Part shown: one piece after another, positions 25,775 to 37,049 of the stretch
Numbering within the stretch: the first letter of the stretch is position 1
How the letters are laid out: the number at the start of each line of letters is the position of its first letter
DNA from: Stomorhina lunata
Taxonomy: Eukaryota; Arthropoda; Insecta; Diptera; Rhiniidae
Reading direction: 5' to 3'
NCBI GenBank assembly: GCA_933228675.1
Contig: OW121743.1
Span: 68,722,208-68,786,207 of the forward strand
Length of the DNA: 64,000 bases
Notes under the pieces: model-generated
Database searches by the model: none
Told to the model about the DNA's origin: nothing
The model's input: the letters and a program-made list of their open reading frames with translations, nothing else
Made by a program: the position numbers and the translations under genes

Positions 25775-26645
25775 CAAAAAAAAAATATTCTTATAGGAAA
25801 ATTTTTTAAAAATTTTCTATTTTTATAGGAAATTTTTCAAAAATTTCTTATTTTTATAGCAAATAATAAAATAAAACAAATTTTCAAAATTTTAAAATTC
25901 TTATAGGAAATTTTTAAAAAATTTCCTATTTTTAAAAATTTTCCTTTTATAATAGGAAATATTTTTAAAATTTTCCTATAAAAAAAGGAAATTTTTTAAA
26001 TTTTTTTTTACAAATATAAGAAAATTTTTAAAATTTTCCTATAAAAATAGGAATTTTTTTGAAAATTTGCCTATAAAAATAGAAAACTTTTAAAAATTTT
26101 ATATTTTTACAAGAAATTTTTGAAAAATTTAATATTTTTACAAGAAATTTTTGAAATTTTTTCTATAAAAATAAGAAATTTTTGAACTATAAATATAAAA
26201 TTTTTTAAAAATTTCCTATAAAAATAGGAAATTTTTGAAAAATTTCCTTAAAAATAGGAATTTTTGAAAAATTTCCTATTAAAATAAGAAAATTTTGAAA
26301 AATTTTCTATAAAATTAGGAAATTTTTGAAAAATTTCCTATAAAAATAGGAAATCTTTGAAAAATTTCCTATAAAAATTGGAAATTTTTGAAAAAATTCC
26401 TATAAAAATAGGATTTTTTTTGAAAAATTTCCTATAAAACTAGGAAATTTTTGAAAAATTTCATATGAAAATAGGAAAATTTTGATAGAAAATTTTTAAA
26501 AAATTTCTTACAAAAATTAAAAAATTTTGAAAATTTTCCTTCTAAAATAGGAAATTTTTGAAAATTTTAATTTTAAATTAGGAAATTTTTGAAAAATGTT
26601 CTTTATAAAATAGGATTTTTATTTAAATTTTCCTATAAAATAGAA
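25775..26645 (+). repeat. Degenerate 31-bp satellite flank of array IV, mixed orientation
   Basis: A few A-orientation units at about 25780-25930 are followed by about 20 badly diverged B-orientation units (ATAAAAAT spacer) to 26640, then the array flips to clean A orientation. Many units carry indels, so the period wanders around 31. It looks like an old inversion or head-to-head array junction. Confidence 0.85.
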
Positions 26646-28850
26646 AATTTTTTAAAATTGTTCTATTATTTTTTCAAAAATTTCCTATTTTTATAGGAAA
26701 TTTTTCAAAAATTTCCTATTTTGATATAAAAAATTTTTCAAAAATTTCTTATTTTTATAGAAAATTTTTCAAAAATTTCCTATTTTTATAGGAAATTTTT
26801 CAAAAATTTCTTATTTTTATAGGAAATTTTTCAAAAATTTTTATAGGAAATTTTTCAAAAATTTCCTATTTTTATAGGAAATTTTTCAAAAATTTCCTAT
26901 TTTTATAGGAAATTTTTCAAAAATTTCCTATTTTTATAGGAAATTTTTCAAAAATTTCCTATTTTTATAGGAAATTTTTCAAAAATTTCCTATTTTTATA
27001 GGAAATTTTTCAAAAATTTCCTATTTTTATAGGAAATTTTTCAAAAATTTCCTATTTTTATAGGAAATTTTTCAAAAATTTCCTATTTTTATAGGAAATT
27101 TTTCAAAAATTTCCTATTTTTATAGGAAATTTTTCAAAAATTTCCTATTTTTATAGGAAATTTTTCAAAAATTTCCTATTTTTATAGGAAATTTTTCAAA
27201 AATTTCCTATTTTTATAGGAAATTTTTCAAAAATTTCCTATTTTTATAGGAAATTTTTCAAAAATTTCCTATTTTTATAGGAAATTTTTCAAAAATTTCC
27301 TATTTTTATAGGAAATTTTTCAAAAATTTCCTATTTTTATAGGAAATTTTTCAAAAATTTCCTATTTTTATAGGAAATTTTTCAAAAATTTCCTATTTTT
27401 ATAGGAAATTTTTCAAAAATTTCCTATTTTTATAGGAAATTTTTCAAAAAATTCCTATTTTTATAGGAAATTTTTCAAAAATTTCCTATTTTTATAGGAA
27501 ATTTTTCAAAAATTTCCTATTTTTATAGGAAATTTTTCAAAAATTTCCTATTTTTATAGGAAATTTTTCAAAAATTTCCTATTTTTATAGGAAATTTTTC
27601 AAAAATTTCCTATTTTTATAGGAAATTTTTCAAAAATTTCCTATTTTTATAGGAAATTTTTCAAAAATTTCCTATTTTTATAGGAAATTTTTCAAAAATT
27701 TCCTATTTTTATAGGAAATTTTTCAAAAATTTCCTATTTTTATAGGAAATTTTTCAAAAATTTCCTATTTTTATAGGAAATTTTTCAAAAATTTCCTATT
27801 TTTATAGGAAATTTTTCAAAAATTTCCTATTTTTATAGGAAATTTTTCAAAAATTTCCTATTTTTATAGGAAATTTTTCAAAAATTTCCTATTTTTATAG
27901 GAAATTTTTCAAAAATTTCCTATTTTTATAGGAAATTTTTCAAAAACTTCCTATTTTTATAGGAAATTTTTCAAAAATTTCCTATTTTTATAGGAAATTT
28001 TTCAAAAATTTCCTATTTTTATAGGAAATTTTTCAAAAATTTCCTATTTTTATAGGAAATTTTTCAAAAATTTCCTATTTTTATAGGAAATTTTTCAAAA
28101 ATTACCCATTTTTATAGAAAATTTTTCAAAAATTTCCTATTTTTATAGGAAATTTTTCAAAAATTTCCTATTTTTATAGGAAATTTTTCAAAAATTTTCT
28201 ATTTTTATAGGAAATTTTTCAAAAATTTCCTATTTTTATAGGAAATTTTTCAAAAATTTCCTATTTTTATAGGAAATTTTTCAAAAATTTCCTATTTTTA
28301 TAGAAAATTTTTCAAAAACATCCTATTTTTATAGGAAATTTTTCAAAAATTTCCTATTTTTATAGGAAATTTTTCAAAAATTTCCTATTTTTATAGGAAA
28401 TTTTTCAAAAACTTCCTATTTTTATAGGAAATTTTTCAAAAATTTCCTATTTTTATAGGAAATTTTTCAAAATTTTCCTATTTTTATAGGAAATTTTTCA
28501 AAAATTTCCTATTTTTATAGGAAATTTTTCAATTTTATAGGAAATTTTTCAATTTTTTCAAAAATTTCCTATTTTTATAGGAAATTTTTCAAAAATTTTC
28601 TATTTTTATAGGAAATTTTTCAAAAATTTCCTTTGTTTATAAGAAATTTTTCAAAAATTTCCTATTTTTATACGAAATTTTTCAAAATTGTCCTATTATT
28701 ATACGAAATTTTTCAAAATTGTCCTATTATTATAGAAACTTTTCAAAAATATTCGTTTTTATATGAAATTTATTTAAAAATTTCTTATTTTTAAAGGAAA
28801 TTTTTTTATTTTTAAAAGGAATATTTTAAAAACATTTTATTTTTTTAATA
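26646..28850 (-). repeat. Array IV: 31-bp satellite, orientation A, about 70 copies
   Basis: The core unit (26840-28500) on the + strand is AGGAAATTTTT, C, AAAAATTTCCT, ATTTTTAT: a perfect palindrome with an inverted spacer, the exact reverse complement of array III. A variant AAAACTTCC recurs 465 bp (15 units) apart at 27947 and 28412. The right end decays after 28520 with partial units and a 3-4 copy stretch reading TATTATTATA. Confidence 0.97.
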
Positions 28851-29659
28851 ATAACTTTTATTTTTTTTTTTTGGTAAACTTTTGTTTCACAGTGTTACCA
28901 TCACTTATATAAAATCATTAAAACACAAATTTGCTAATTCTTTAGAAATGTCACTTTATTTCATGTAAAAATAAAAATCCAAATAAAATTTTCAAAATTA
29001 AAACAACAAAATTTCAACACTTTCTTTTACCTTAATTCTTTCTTATTACAAACTCTTAAAAATTCTAAGAAAACCAACAAAATTTCCCAAATTTAGTGAG
29101 AAAAGTCTCACGGTTTTGTTTATACAACCCCTCTAATATTAAATACTTTTTTCAACTTTCAAGAAAATAACGACAAAAAAACTTAAATAAAAAAGCTTTT
29201 AAATAAATTACCATATTTCACACATTTATTCTTATTTTTTTTTTTTTTCAAGAAACCAAACAAAAACCTCATCCTCACTTTTAGCCATTTAACCTACAAT
29301 CAAGACACACTTGTTGCAGTTGTTGGTAACAATTCTTACCACTCGCTATCCGACACAGTCTCAATGTCTTCTAACTATTAACAAGTCTTTTATCAAATGG
29401 CGGTATTTTTTGTTTTCTTTAAATTTTCTTTGTCTATTTGGGCTTTTTCTTAACTGAAAAAATAGATAAATATTTACTGACATTTTTCACGTTTTGTGGT
29501 AATTACCGAAAAAACTGAAAAGTGACAAAGAAAATCTAAACTATAAAACGTAGCAGCCAAAAGAAGCCAATAGAATAGTTAATGTGGTCAGTAGTAAAAT
29601 AAATCTAAAATAAATAAGTATTGGGTAGGGGAAAGGAAAATTTATAATATAAAAATATG
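28851..29659. other. Unique intron spacer between arrays IV and V
   Basis: About 0.8 kb, including a more balanced patch at about 29260-29400. No ORF, RNA gene or repeat seen. Confidence 0.55.
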
Positions 29660-31080
29660 AAGTTTGATAAAAGTTTCCTATAAAAACTAGAAAGTTTTGA
29701 AAATTTCCTATAAAAACAAGAAGTTTTTGAAAAATTTCCTATAAAAATAAAAAATGTTGATAAAATTCTTATAAAAATAAGAAATTTTTGAAAAATTTCA
29801 GATAAAAATACGAAATTTTTGAAAAATTTCCTATAAAAATAAGAAATTTTTGAAAAATTTCCTATAAAAATAAGAAATTTTTGAAAAATTTCCTATAAAA
29901 ATAAGAAATTTTTGAAAAATTTCCTATAAAAATAAGAAATTTTTGAAAAATTTCCTATAAAAATAAGAAATTTTTGAAAAATTTCCTATAAAAATAAGAA
30001 ATTTTTGAAAAATTTCCTATAAAAATAAGAAATTTTTGAAAAATTTCCTATAAAAATAAGAAATTTTTGAAAAATTTCCTATAAAAATAAGAAATTTTTG
30101 AAAAATTTCCTATAAAAATAAGAAATTTTGAAAAATTTCCTATAAATATAAGAAATTTTTGAAAAATTTCCTATATAAATAAGAAATTTTTTAAAAATTT
30201 CCTAAAAAAATAAGAAATTTTGAAAAAGTTCCTATTTAAATAAGAAATTTTTTAAAAATTTCCTACAAATATAAAAAATTTTTGAAAAATTTCCTATAAA
30301 AATAAGAAATTTTTGAAAAATTTTCTATAAAAATAAGAAATTTTTGAAAATTTTCCTATAAAAATAAGAAATTTTTTAAAAATTTCCTATAAAAATAAGA
30401 AATTTTTGAAAAATTTCCTATAAAAATAAGAAATTTTTGAAAAATTTCCTATAAAAATAAGAAATTTTTGAAAAATTTCCTATAAAAATAAGAAATTTTT
30501 TAAAAATTTCCTATAAAAATAAGAAATTTTTGAAAAATTTCCTATAAAAATAAGAAATTTTTGAAAAATTTCCTATAAAAATAAGAAATTTTTGAAAAAT
30601 TTCCTATAAAAATAAGAAATTTTTGAAAAATTTCCTATAAAAATAAGAAATTTTTGAAAAATTTCCTATAAAAATAAGAAATTTTTGAAAAATTTCCTAT
30701 AAAAATAAGAAATTTTGAAAAATTTCCTATAAAAATAAGAAATTTTTTAAAAATTTCCTATAAATATAAAAAATTTTTGAAAAATTTCCTATAAAAATAT
30801 GAAATTTTTGAAAAATTTCCTATAAAAATAAGAAATTTTTGAAAAATTTCCTATAAAAATAAGAAATTTTTGAAAAATTTCCTATAAAAATAAGAAATTT
30901 TTGAAAAATTTCCTATATAAAAAAGGAATTTTTGAAAAATTTCCAGTAAAAATAAAAAATTTTTGAAAAATTTCCCATAAAAATAAGAAATTAAAAAAAA
31001 AATCCTATAAAAATAAGAAATTTTTTAAAAAATTCTTATTTTTATAGAAAATTTTTTAAAAATTTCTTGCTTTTATATAA
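29660..31080 (+). repeat. Array V: 31-bp satellite, orientation B, AAGAAA variant, about 45 copies
   Basis: The unit is AAGAAATTTTT, G, AAAAATTTCCT, ATAAAAAT, so the left arm has one mismatch to the right arm. The core runs about 29810-30910. Some copies have lost one T. At about 31025 the last two or three units flip to A orientation. Its reverse complement is exactly the core unit of array VI. Confidence 0.97.
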
Positions 31081-31520
31081 AATTTTTCAAGATTTTCGAA
31101 TTATTTAGGAAAGTTTTTAAGATTTTTATAGGAAAAAAATAGAAATCAAAAAAATATTTCAGCGTTTTTACGAAATTTTATTTATAGTCATTAATTTAAC
31201 ATTTATCCCCTGTTTTTCGAAAACAAAAGTCTTCTCACATTCGTTTTCGTTTGCTTACGATTAAGCTCAAATTTAGGTTTTCATAAAACGTTGACAAGCT
31301 TTCGTCAATATCATTTTGACATCAAAAGAGCTTTTTTCTTTCGGGAAGGAACATTATTGCCAATATATGTATTTTGAATTATTTAAGCTTTTTTATATGT
31401 ACAAAATAACTTGTCGGTGGTAATCCTGTATGTCAACTGTCTTTTGTTTATAAAAATAAACAAATAAAAACAAGAAAATTACATTGGGCGCTGACAAATT
31501 TAATTTTATATTATGTAAAA
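31081..31520. other. Unique spacer right of array V
   Basis: About 0.4 kb of AT-rich sequence, no gene or repeat recognised. Confidence 0.5.
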
Positions 31521-32096
31521 TTAAAACTATAAGTTTGTGTTTCAGTATACCAATAGGCTTAGAATCACTTTCTGACTCAATGTCTGTCCGTCTGGCTGGA
31601 CCCCCATGTAAACCATATATAATTAAAGTACAGGTCACAATTCTAAAGACAAAATTAATTAATTTGGCATAGATAATTTATTTGATAGTGGGACCATGGC
31701 TATTGAAATTCATCAAAATCGGTCCATTATTTATGGTACCTCCCAAAGGTCCCACTTCCCGGAATTTATATTTTGGCCACAAATATCAACATTTTATGTA
31801 AACTAAAATCATTGTAAAACATTTTGTTAAAATCGGTCCACATTTGACCATAGCTCCCATACAAGCTGTTCTGTCATAATATACATAATTTTTGTAACAA
31901 CTGTAATCAATTTGCTAAATTTCGAGATAATAGGTCCATATTTGACCCTAGCTCTCATATAAGTCCAAATGACGAAAACAGCTTAAATATATAAGTTTTG
32001 AGGAAATGTTTGTATGATGGCAAAATTTAGCAAATATTTGTCTTTATACAACAAAAGGAACATCTTTGACTAGGCTTGACCGCCTACTTTTTCTTT
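31521..32096 (-). mobile_element. Unclassified interspersed repeat, copy 2, inverted and deleted
   Basis: In reverse complement this follows the copy at 23440-24110 block by block: the GTATAAAGACAAATATTTGC start region, the TTTGACCATAGCTCCCATA region, and the GGGGGTCCAGCCAGACGGAC region. The 5' terminal hairpin is degraded (32070-32096), and an internal deletion joins AAGTTTGTG to CAGTATACCAATAG at about 31537. It is the inverted partner of the copy at 23.4 kb within the same intron. Confidence 0.8.
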
Positions 32097-33519
32097 AAAC
32101 TGTCCATAATTAAGATTTTTATTTTATACACGAAAGACTTTTGGTAATCGAGAAATTTAAACGATTTCATTCGCTTTATATTAATGAATGTGTTTTAGAA
32201 AAACCAAAAAAAAAAGGTAAAGACACAAAAGCTTTTAAGTTCTCACTCACTGAAAATTGATTTCATTTTACAAAGACCAAACCGATTTACGTTTCGTTAT
32301 TTTTACAAACGAAACAATATTTTCATTTTCGAAAAACAGGCTGTTAAACAGTTAAATGCCTAAAAATAGTCGTAATACATAAAAAAAAAACGTTATCTGT
32401 TTTGTCAACAGTTTGTTCAAATGTTTGTAAGCCTCTGGCGGCTTTTTTCTTATGCGAAACAAAATTTTTAGGATTAAATGGGTATTAGAGCTTTTTTTTT
32501 GATATAAAAATATTTTGTATACTTTTTGGGTAATTCCAGTAGTTTTATGGAAATAGTTTAATGTTATCAAAATAGTTTGTTTCTTTTTTGAAGCGTTTAA
32601 AGCCAACAGCAAATAGTTTTAATTATGATAAATAGTTTAACTAAATATTTGTGTTGAACATAAAATTTTGATAAAATTGGTTAAGTTAAAAGACATATTT
32701 GGGGAAAAATTCAATTTTTCAAATAAAATTGAGTATAAGAATTTAGGGTAGTTTTCATATTTTTTCAAAATTGTTATGCATTGCGATGCATTCTCTTAAA
32801 CGCCTTGATAAACTTTTGTTTTTTACAATTTTTTTCCTATATAGACATTTATTTTGATATATTAACTTAATATCCCATTTTTATATTCTTTTTTTTCCTG
32901 AAATTCGAATAAAATCAACTCGTAAATAATGTTAAAAGCAAAAAAAATCTAAAAGGAAATACGTTCAAAGAACAATGAACTTGTGCGCTTGCGCGTGCTT
33001 CATAAAAAAAGCTCAATACATTCAAGCGAAAAATTGTTTGTAGTTTTTGCGAACCTAAAAAAAAAATAAATAAAAATATAGCAGAATATATGCAAAAGAT
33101 TCTTTTGCCTTGGCTCTAACTTAAAAACAGGATTTTTCGAGTATTTTTTGTTTTGTATTTCAAAGAACGTAGTCGTACGTGGTATATCCTCAAGACATTG
33201 TTGCAGGTGCGTAAATAAATGGTTTCAAAAGGTGTCTGCATAAATGGGCCTAAGACAATGAATGGTGTGCTAAGAGAGCTTTTTGTAAGAGGGACAAAAA
33301 AAATTACTGAAATAATGATAGACCCACTCATGCAGTCAACATTAAATTCGCATATTCTTGATGGAGTTTTGGTTTTCTTTATTTTTTTGGAGTTTTATTA
33401 CACAAAACATAAATTATCCATTACAATGGAAAATATTGTTATACCCTACATCATCATAGATATATTGGACGAATAATAATGTTGTAAACCAAGGGCCTAA
33501 ATACTAGTCTAAGATACAC
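32097..33519. other. Unique intron sequence between copy 2 of the repeat and array VI
   Basis: AT-rich, no supported gene. Contains a GC-richer patch GTGCGCTTGCGCGTGC at about 32983-32998. The 85-codon ORF at 33219-33476 has no recognisable domain. Confidence 0.5.
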
Positions 33520-35912
33520 CTTCTAAATTTTTCAAAAATTAATTATCTTTATGGAAAATTTTTCAAAAAATTCATAGTTTTATAAAAAAAATTTCCAAAA
33601 AATTCTTATTTTCATAGCAAATTTTTCAAAAAATTCTTAATTTTACAAGAAATTTTTCAAAAAATTCTTAATTTTATAAGAAATTTTTCAAAAATTTCGT
33701 ATTTTTACAGGATTTTTTTTAAATTTCTTATTTTTATAGCAAATTTTTCAAAAAATCTTATTTTTATCGGAAAATTTTCAATAATTTCTTATCATTACAG
33801 GAAATTTTTCAAAAATTTGTTACTTTTGTAGAAAAATTTTCAAAAATTTTATTGATTTAAGGAAATTTTTAAAAAATTTCTTATTTTTATAGGAAATTTT
33901 AAAAATATTTCTTATTTTTATAGGAAATTTTTCAAAAAATTTATATTTTTATAGGAATTTTTTCAAAAATTTCTTATTTTATAGGAATTTTTTTTAAATA
34001 TCTTATGTTCATAGGTAATTTTTAAAAAATTTATTTTATAGGAAATTTTTTAAAAATGTTTAAAAAATTTATTTATAGGAAATTTGTATTTATAGGAAAT
34101 TTATAGGAAATTTTTTAAAAAATTATTGTTTTTTATAAATTTTTTTCAACAAATTTTTTGTTTTAAAGCAAAATTTTCAAAAGTTTTAAAGAAAATTTTT
34201 TAATAATTTTTATTTTTATAGAAAATTTTTAAAAAATTTCTTAGTTTTATAAGAAATTTTTCAGAAATTTTTTATTTTTATAGGAAATTTGTTAAAGCTT
34301 TCTTATTTTTTAAGGAATTTTTTCAAAAATTTCTTTTTTTATAGGAAATTTTTCAGAAATTTCTTATTTTTATTGGAATTTCTTCAAAAAATTTTTTTTT
34401 ATAGGAATTTTTTTTTGAAATTTTCAAAAACTTCTTTTTTTATAAGAAATTTTTCAAAATTTTAAAAAGAAAGTTTTTAAAAGTTTTTTAATTTCTAATT
34501 TTTATAAATTTTTTTTTTACGAATTTTTCGTTTCAATAGAAAATTTTCAAAAATTTTTCGAAAATTTTAATAAAAAAATTTTCAAAAATTTCTTATTTTT
34601 ATAGGAAATTTTTCAAAAATTTCTTATTTTTATAGGAAATTTTTTAAAAATTTCTTATTTTTATAGGAAATTTTTCAAAAATTTCTTATTTTTATAGGAA
34701 ATTTTTCAAAAATTTCTAATTTTTATAGGAAATTTTTCAAAAATTTCTTATTTTTATAGGAAATTTTTCAAAAATTTCTTATTTTTATAGGAAATTTTTC
34801 AAAAATTTCTTATTTTTATAGGAAATTTTTCAAAAATTTCTTATTTTTATAGGAAATTTTTCAAAAATTTCTTATTTTTATAGGAAATTTTTCAAAAATT
34901 TCTTATTTTTATAGGAAATTTTTCAAAAATTTCTTATTTTTGTAGGAAATTTTTCAAAAATTTCTTATTTTTATAGGAAATTTTTCAAAAAATTCTTATT
35001 TTTATAGAAAATTTTTCTAAAATTTAATTTTTTTAAGGAAATTTTAAAAATTTCTTATTTTTTTATAGGAAATTTTTCAAAATTTTCTATTTTTGTAGGA
35101 AATTTTTCAAAAATGTTTATATTTTTATAGGAAAGTTTTAAAAAAAATTCTTATTTTTATAGGAAAATTTTCCAAAATTTCTTAATTTTATAAGAAATTT
35201 TTTAAAAATTTCTTATTTTTAAAGGAAACTTTTCAAAAATTTCTTATTTTTAAAGAGAATTTTTCAAAAATTTCTTATTTTTAAAGAAAATTTTTCAAAA
35301 ATTTCTTATTTTTATATGAAAATTTAAAAAAAATTTAAATTTTTTATTAAGTTTTTTTTAAAATGTCATATTTTTAACGGAAATTTTTCACAAAAGGTCG
35401 TATTTTTATAGGAAATTTTTCAAAATTTTTTTATTTTATAGCAAGTTTTCAAAAAATTTCTTATTTTTTAGCAAATTATTCAAAAATTTCTAATTTTTCA
35501 GAAAATTTTTCAAAAATCTCTTATTTTTATAGCAAATTAAAAAAAAAATTCTTATTTTTATGGCAAATTTTTCAAAAATTTGTTATTTTTTTTAGAAATT
35601 TTCTTATTTTAATAGGAAATTTTTCAAAAATTTCTAATTTTTATAGGAAATTTTTCAAAAATTTCTTATATTTATAGGAAATTTTTCAAAATTTTTCTAT
35701 TTGTATAGGAATTTTTTAAAAAATTTCTTATTATTATAGGAAAATTTTCAAAAATTTCTTAATTTTATAGGAAATTTTTTAAAAATTTTCTAATTTTATA
35801 GGAAACTTTTCAAAAATTTCTTATTTTCATAGAAAATTTTTCAAATTTTTTTATTTATTTAAGAAAATTTTCAAAAATTACTTTTTTTTATAGGAAATTT
35901 TGAATAATTTCC
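33520..35912 (-). repeat. Array VI: 31-bp satellite, orientation A, AAGAAA-complement variant, about 75 copies
   Basis: The core (about 34580-35000) on the + strand is AGGAAATTTTT, C, AAAAATTTCTT, ATTTTTAT. On both sides (33520-34560 and 35000-35912) units are strongly diverged with many indels. The homogeneous core in a degenerate shell suggests an old array with one recently re-amplified patch. The CTT ending is the exact complement of the AAGAAA start in array V. Confidence 0.96.
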
Positions 35913-37049
35913 TCTTTTGTTCAAAATCCCCCAAGTTCCTCCTTCTAAAAAACTACACCTATTAACAAATCTCTAACACTTAATTACTTCAAAAGACACA
36001 AATAATAAAAAAATATTATGCTTTAAAAAATAAAAAATTCGACACGTTCCAAAACCATAAACCAAAAAAATTAACAATTAAAATTTTTAAACAAAAAATT
36101 AAGAAAAAATATTATAAATGGCCGATGATCAATCAACATGACAATACAACTTAATTCCATAAAAAATAACACAAATTAATGATGTAGACATTTTAAATGT
36201 TTTTTGTTTTTATTTTGTAATTTTTCAAATTTTAATGATCGAAAATGACAAACGTTTAAAGTTTAAACTACAATAAATAGCATCTGTTTGTCGTTGAACT
36301 AAATAGAATTTAAATTTTATGACACGCACAAAAAAAGTAATAAAAAACGAAAATTTTCGAAACAAGTTGTTTCGAATAAGATCAGAGGAGTTTTTAAATA
36401 GAAATTTGAAAATGCTTCATAAAATTTATTTTACAACAAAATTTATTTGGATCCTAAAATAAAATTTTAAATTTTATAAAATCTTTTTAAAATTCCAAAT
36501 ATTTAATTAATTATGTTGTTCCAAATCATTGATCATAAATGCCATCAATACAAGTCTCCACACCCTGATTGTGGCCCGACACATGTTAAGTCTACTTGTA
36601 TTACAGTCTTGCAAATGTAGGCCCTCAAAGAAATATGTAATAAAATTTGAACCAAATTAATGTAAAACAATCTGTTTTCAATCATTTTTTTTTTCTTCTA
36701 AATATTTATGTTATTATGTTTGTATAACTCTAATTTTTTTATTAGATTTGAAAAATTTAGAAAAAACTACATAAATTGAAAATAATATGACTAGAGTCTA
36801 AACAAAAAATAAAATAGAAACTTTATATGACATGATAATCTTGTTGGCTGGTAAAATGCATTTTGCGGTCATAAACTTTATTTGTTGCGGCATTTTGTCA
36901 ACATTTAACTAAAAGTTTCTATTTGAGTTATTTTTTCCACGAGTTATTATTTGTATTTTCTATCTTCATGAGTTTTTCAATGCTACATGTTGGAATGACA
37001 GACATACGGGGGGAACACTGGAGACTCTAATAACGGTTGAACTTAATTT
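35913..37049. other. Unique intron spacer between arrays VI and VII
   Basis: About 1.1 kb. The patch 36530-36625 is noticeably more balanced and complex than its surroundings (contains GGCCCGACACATG) and could be a conserved element. Nothing coding. Confidence 0.5.
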
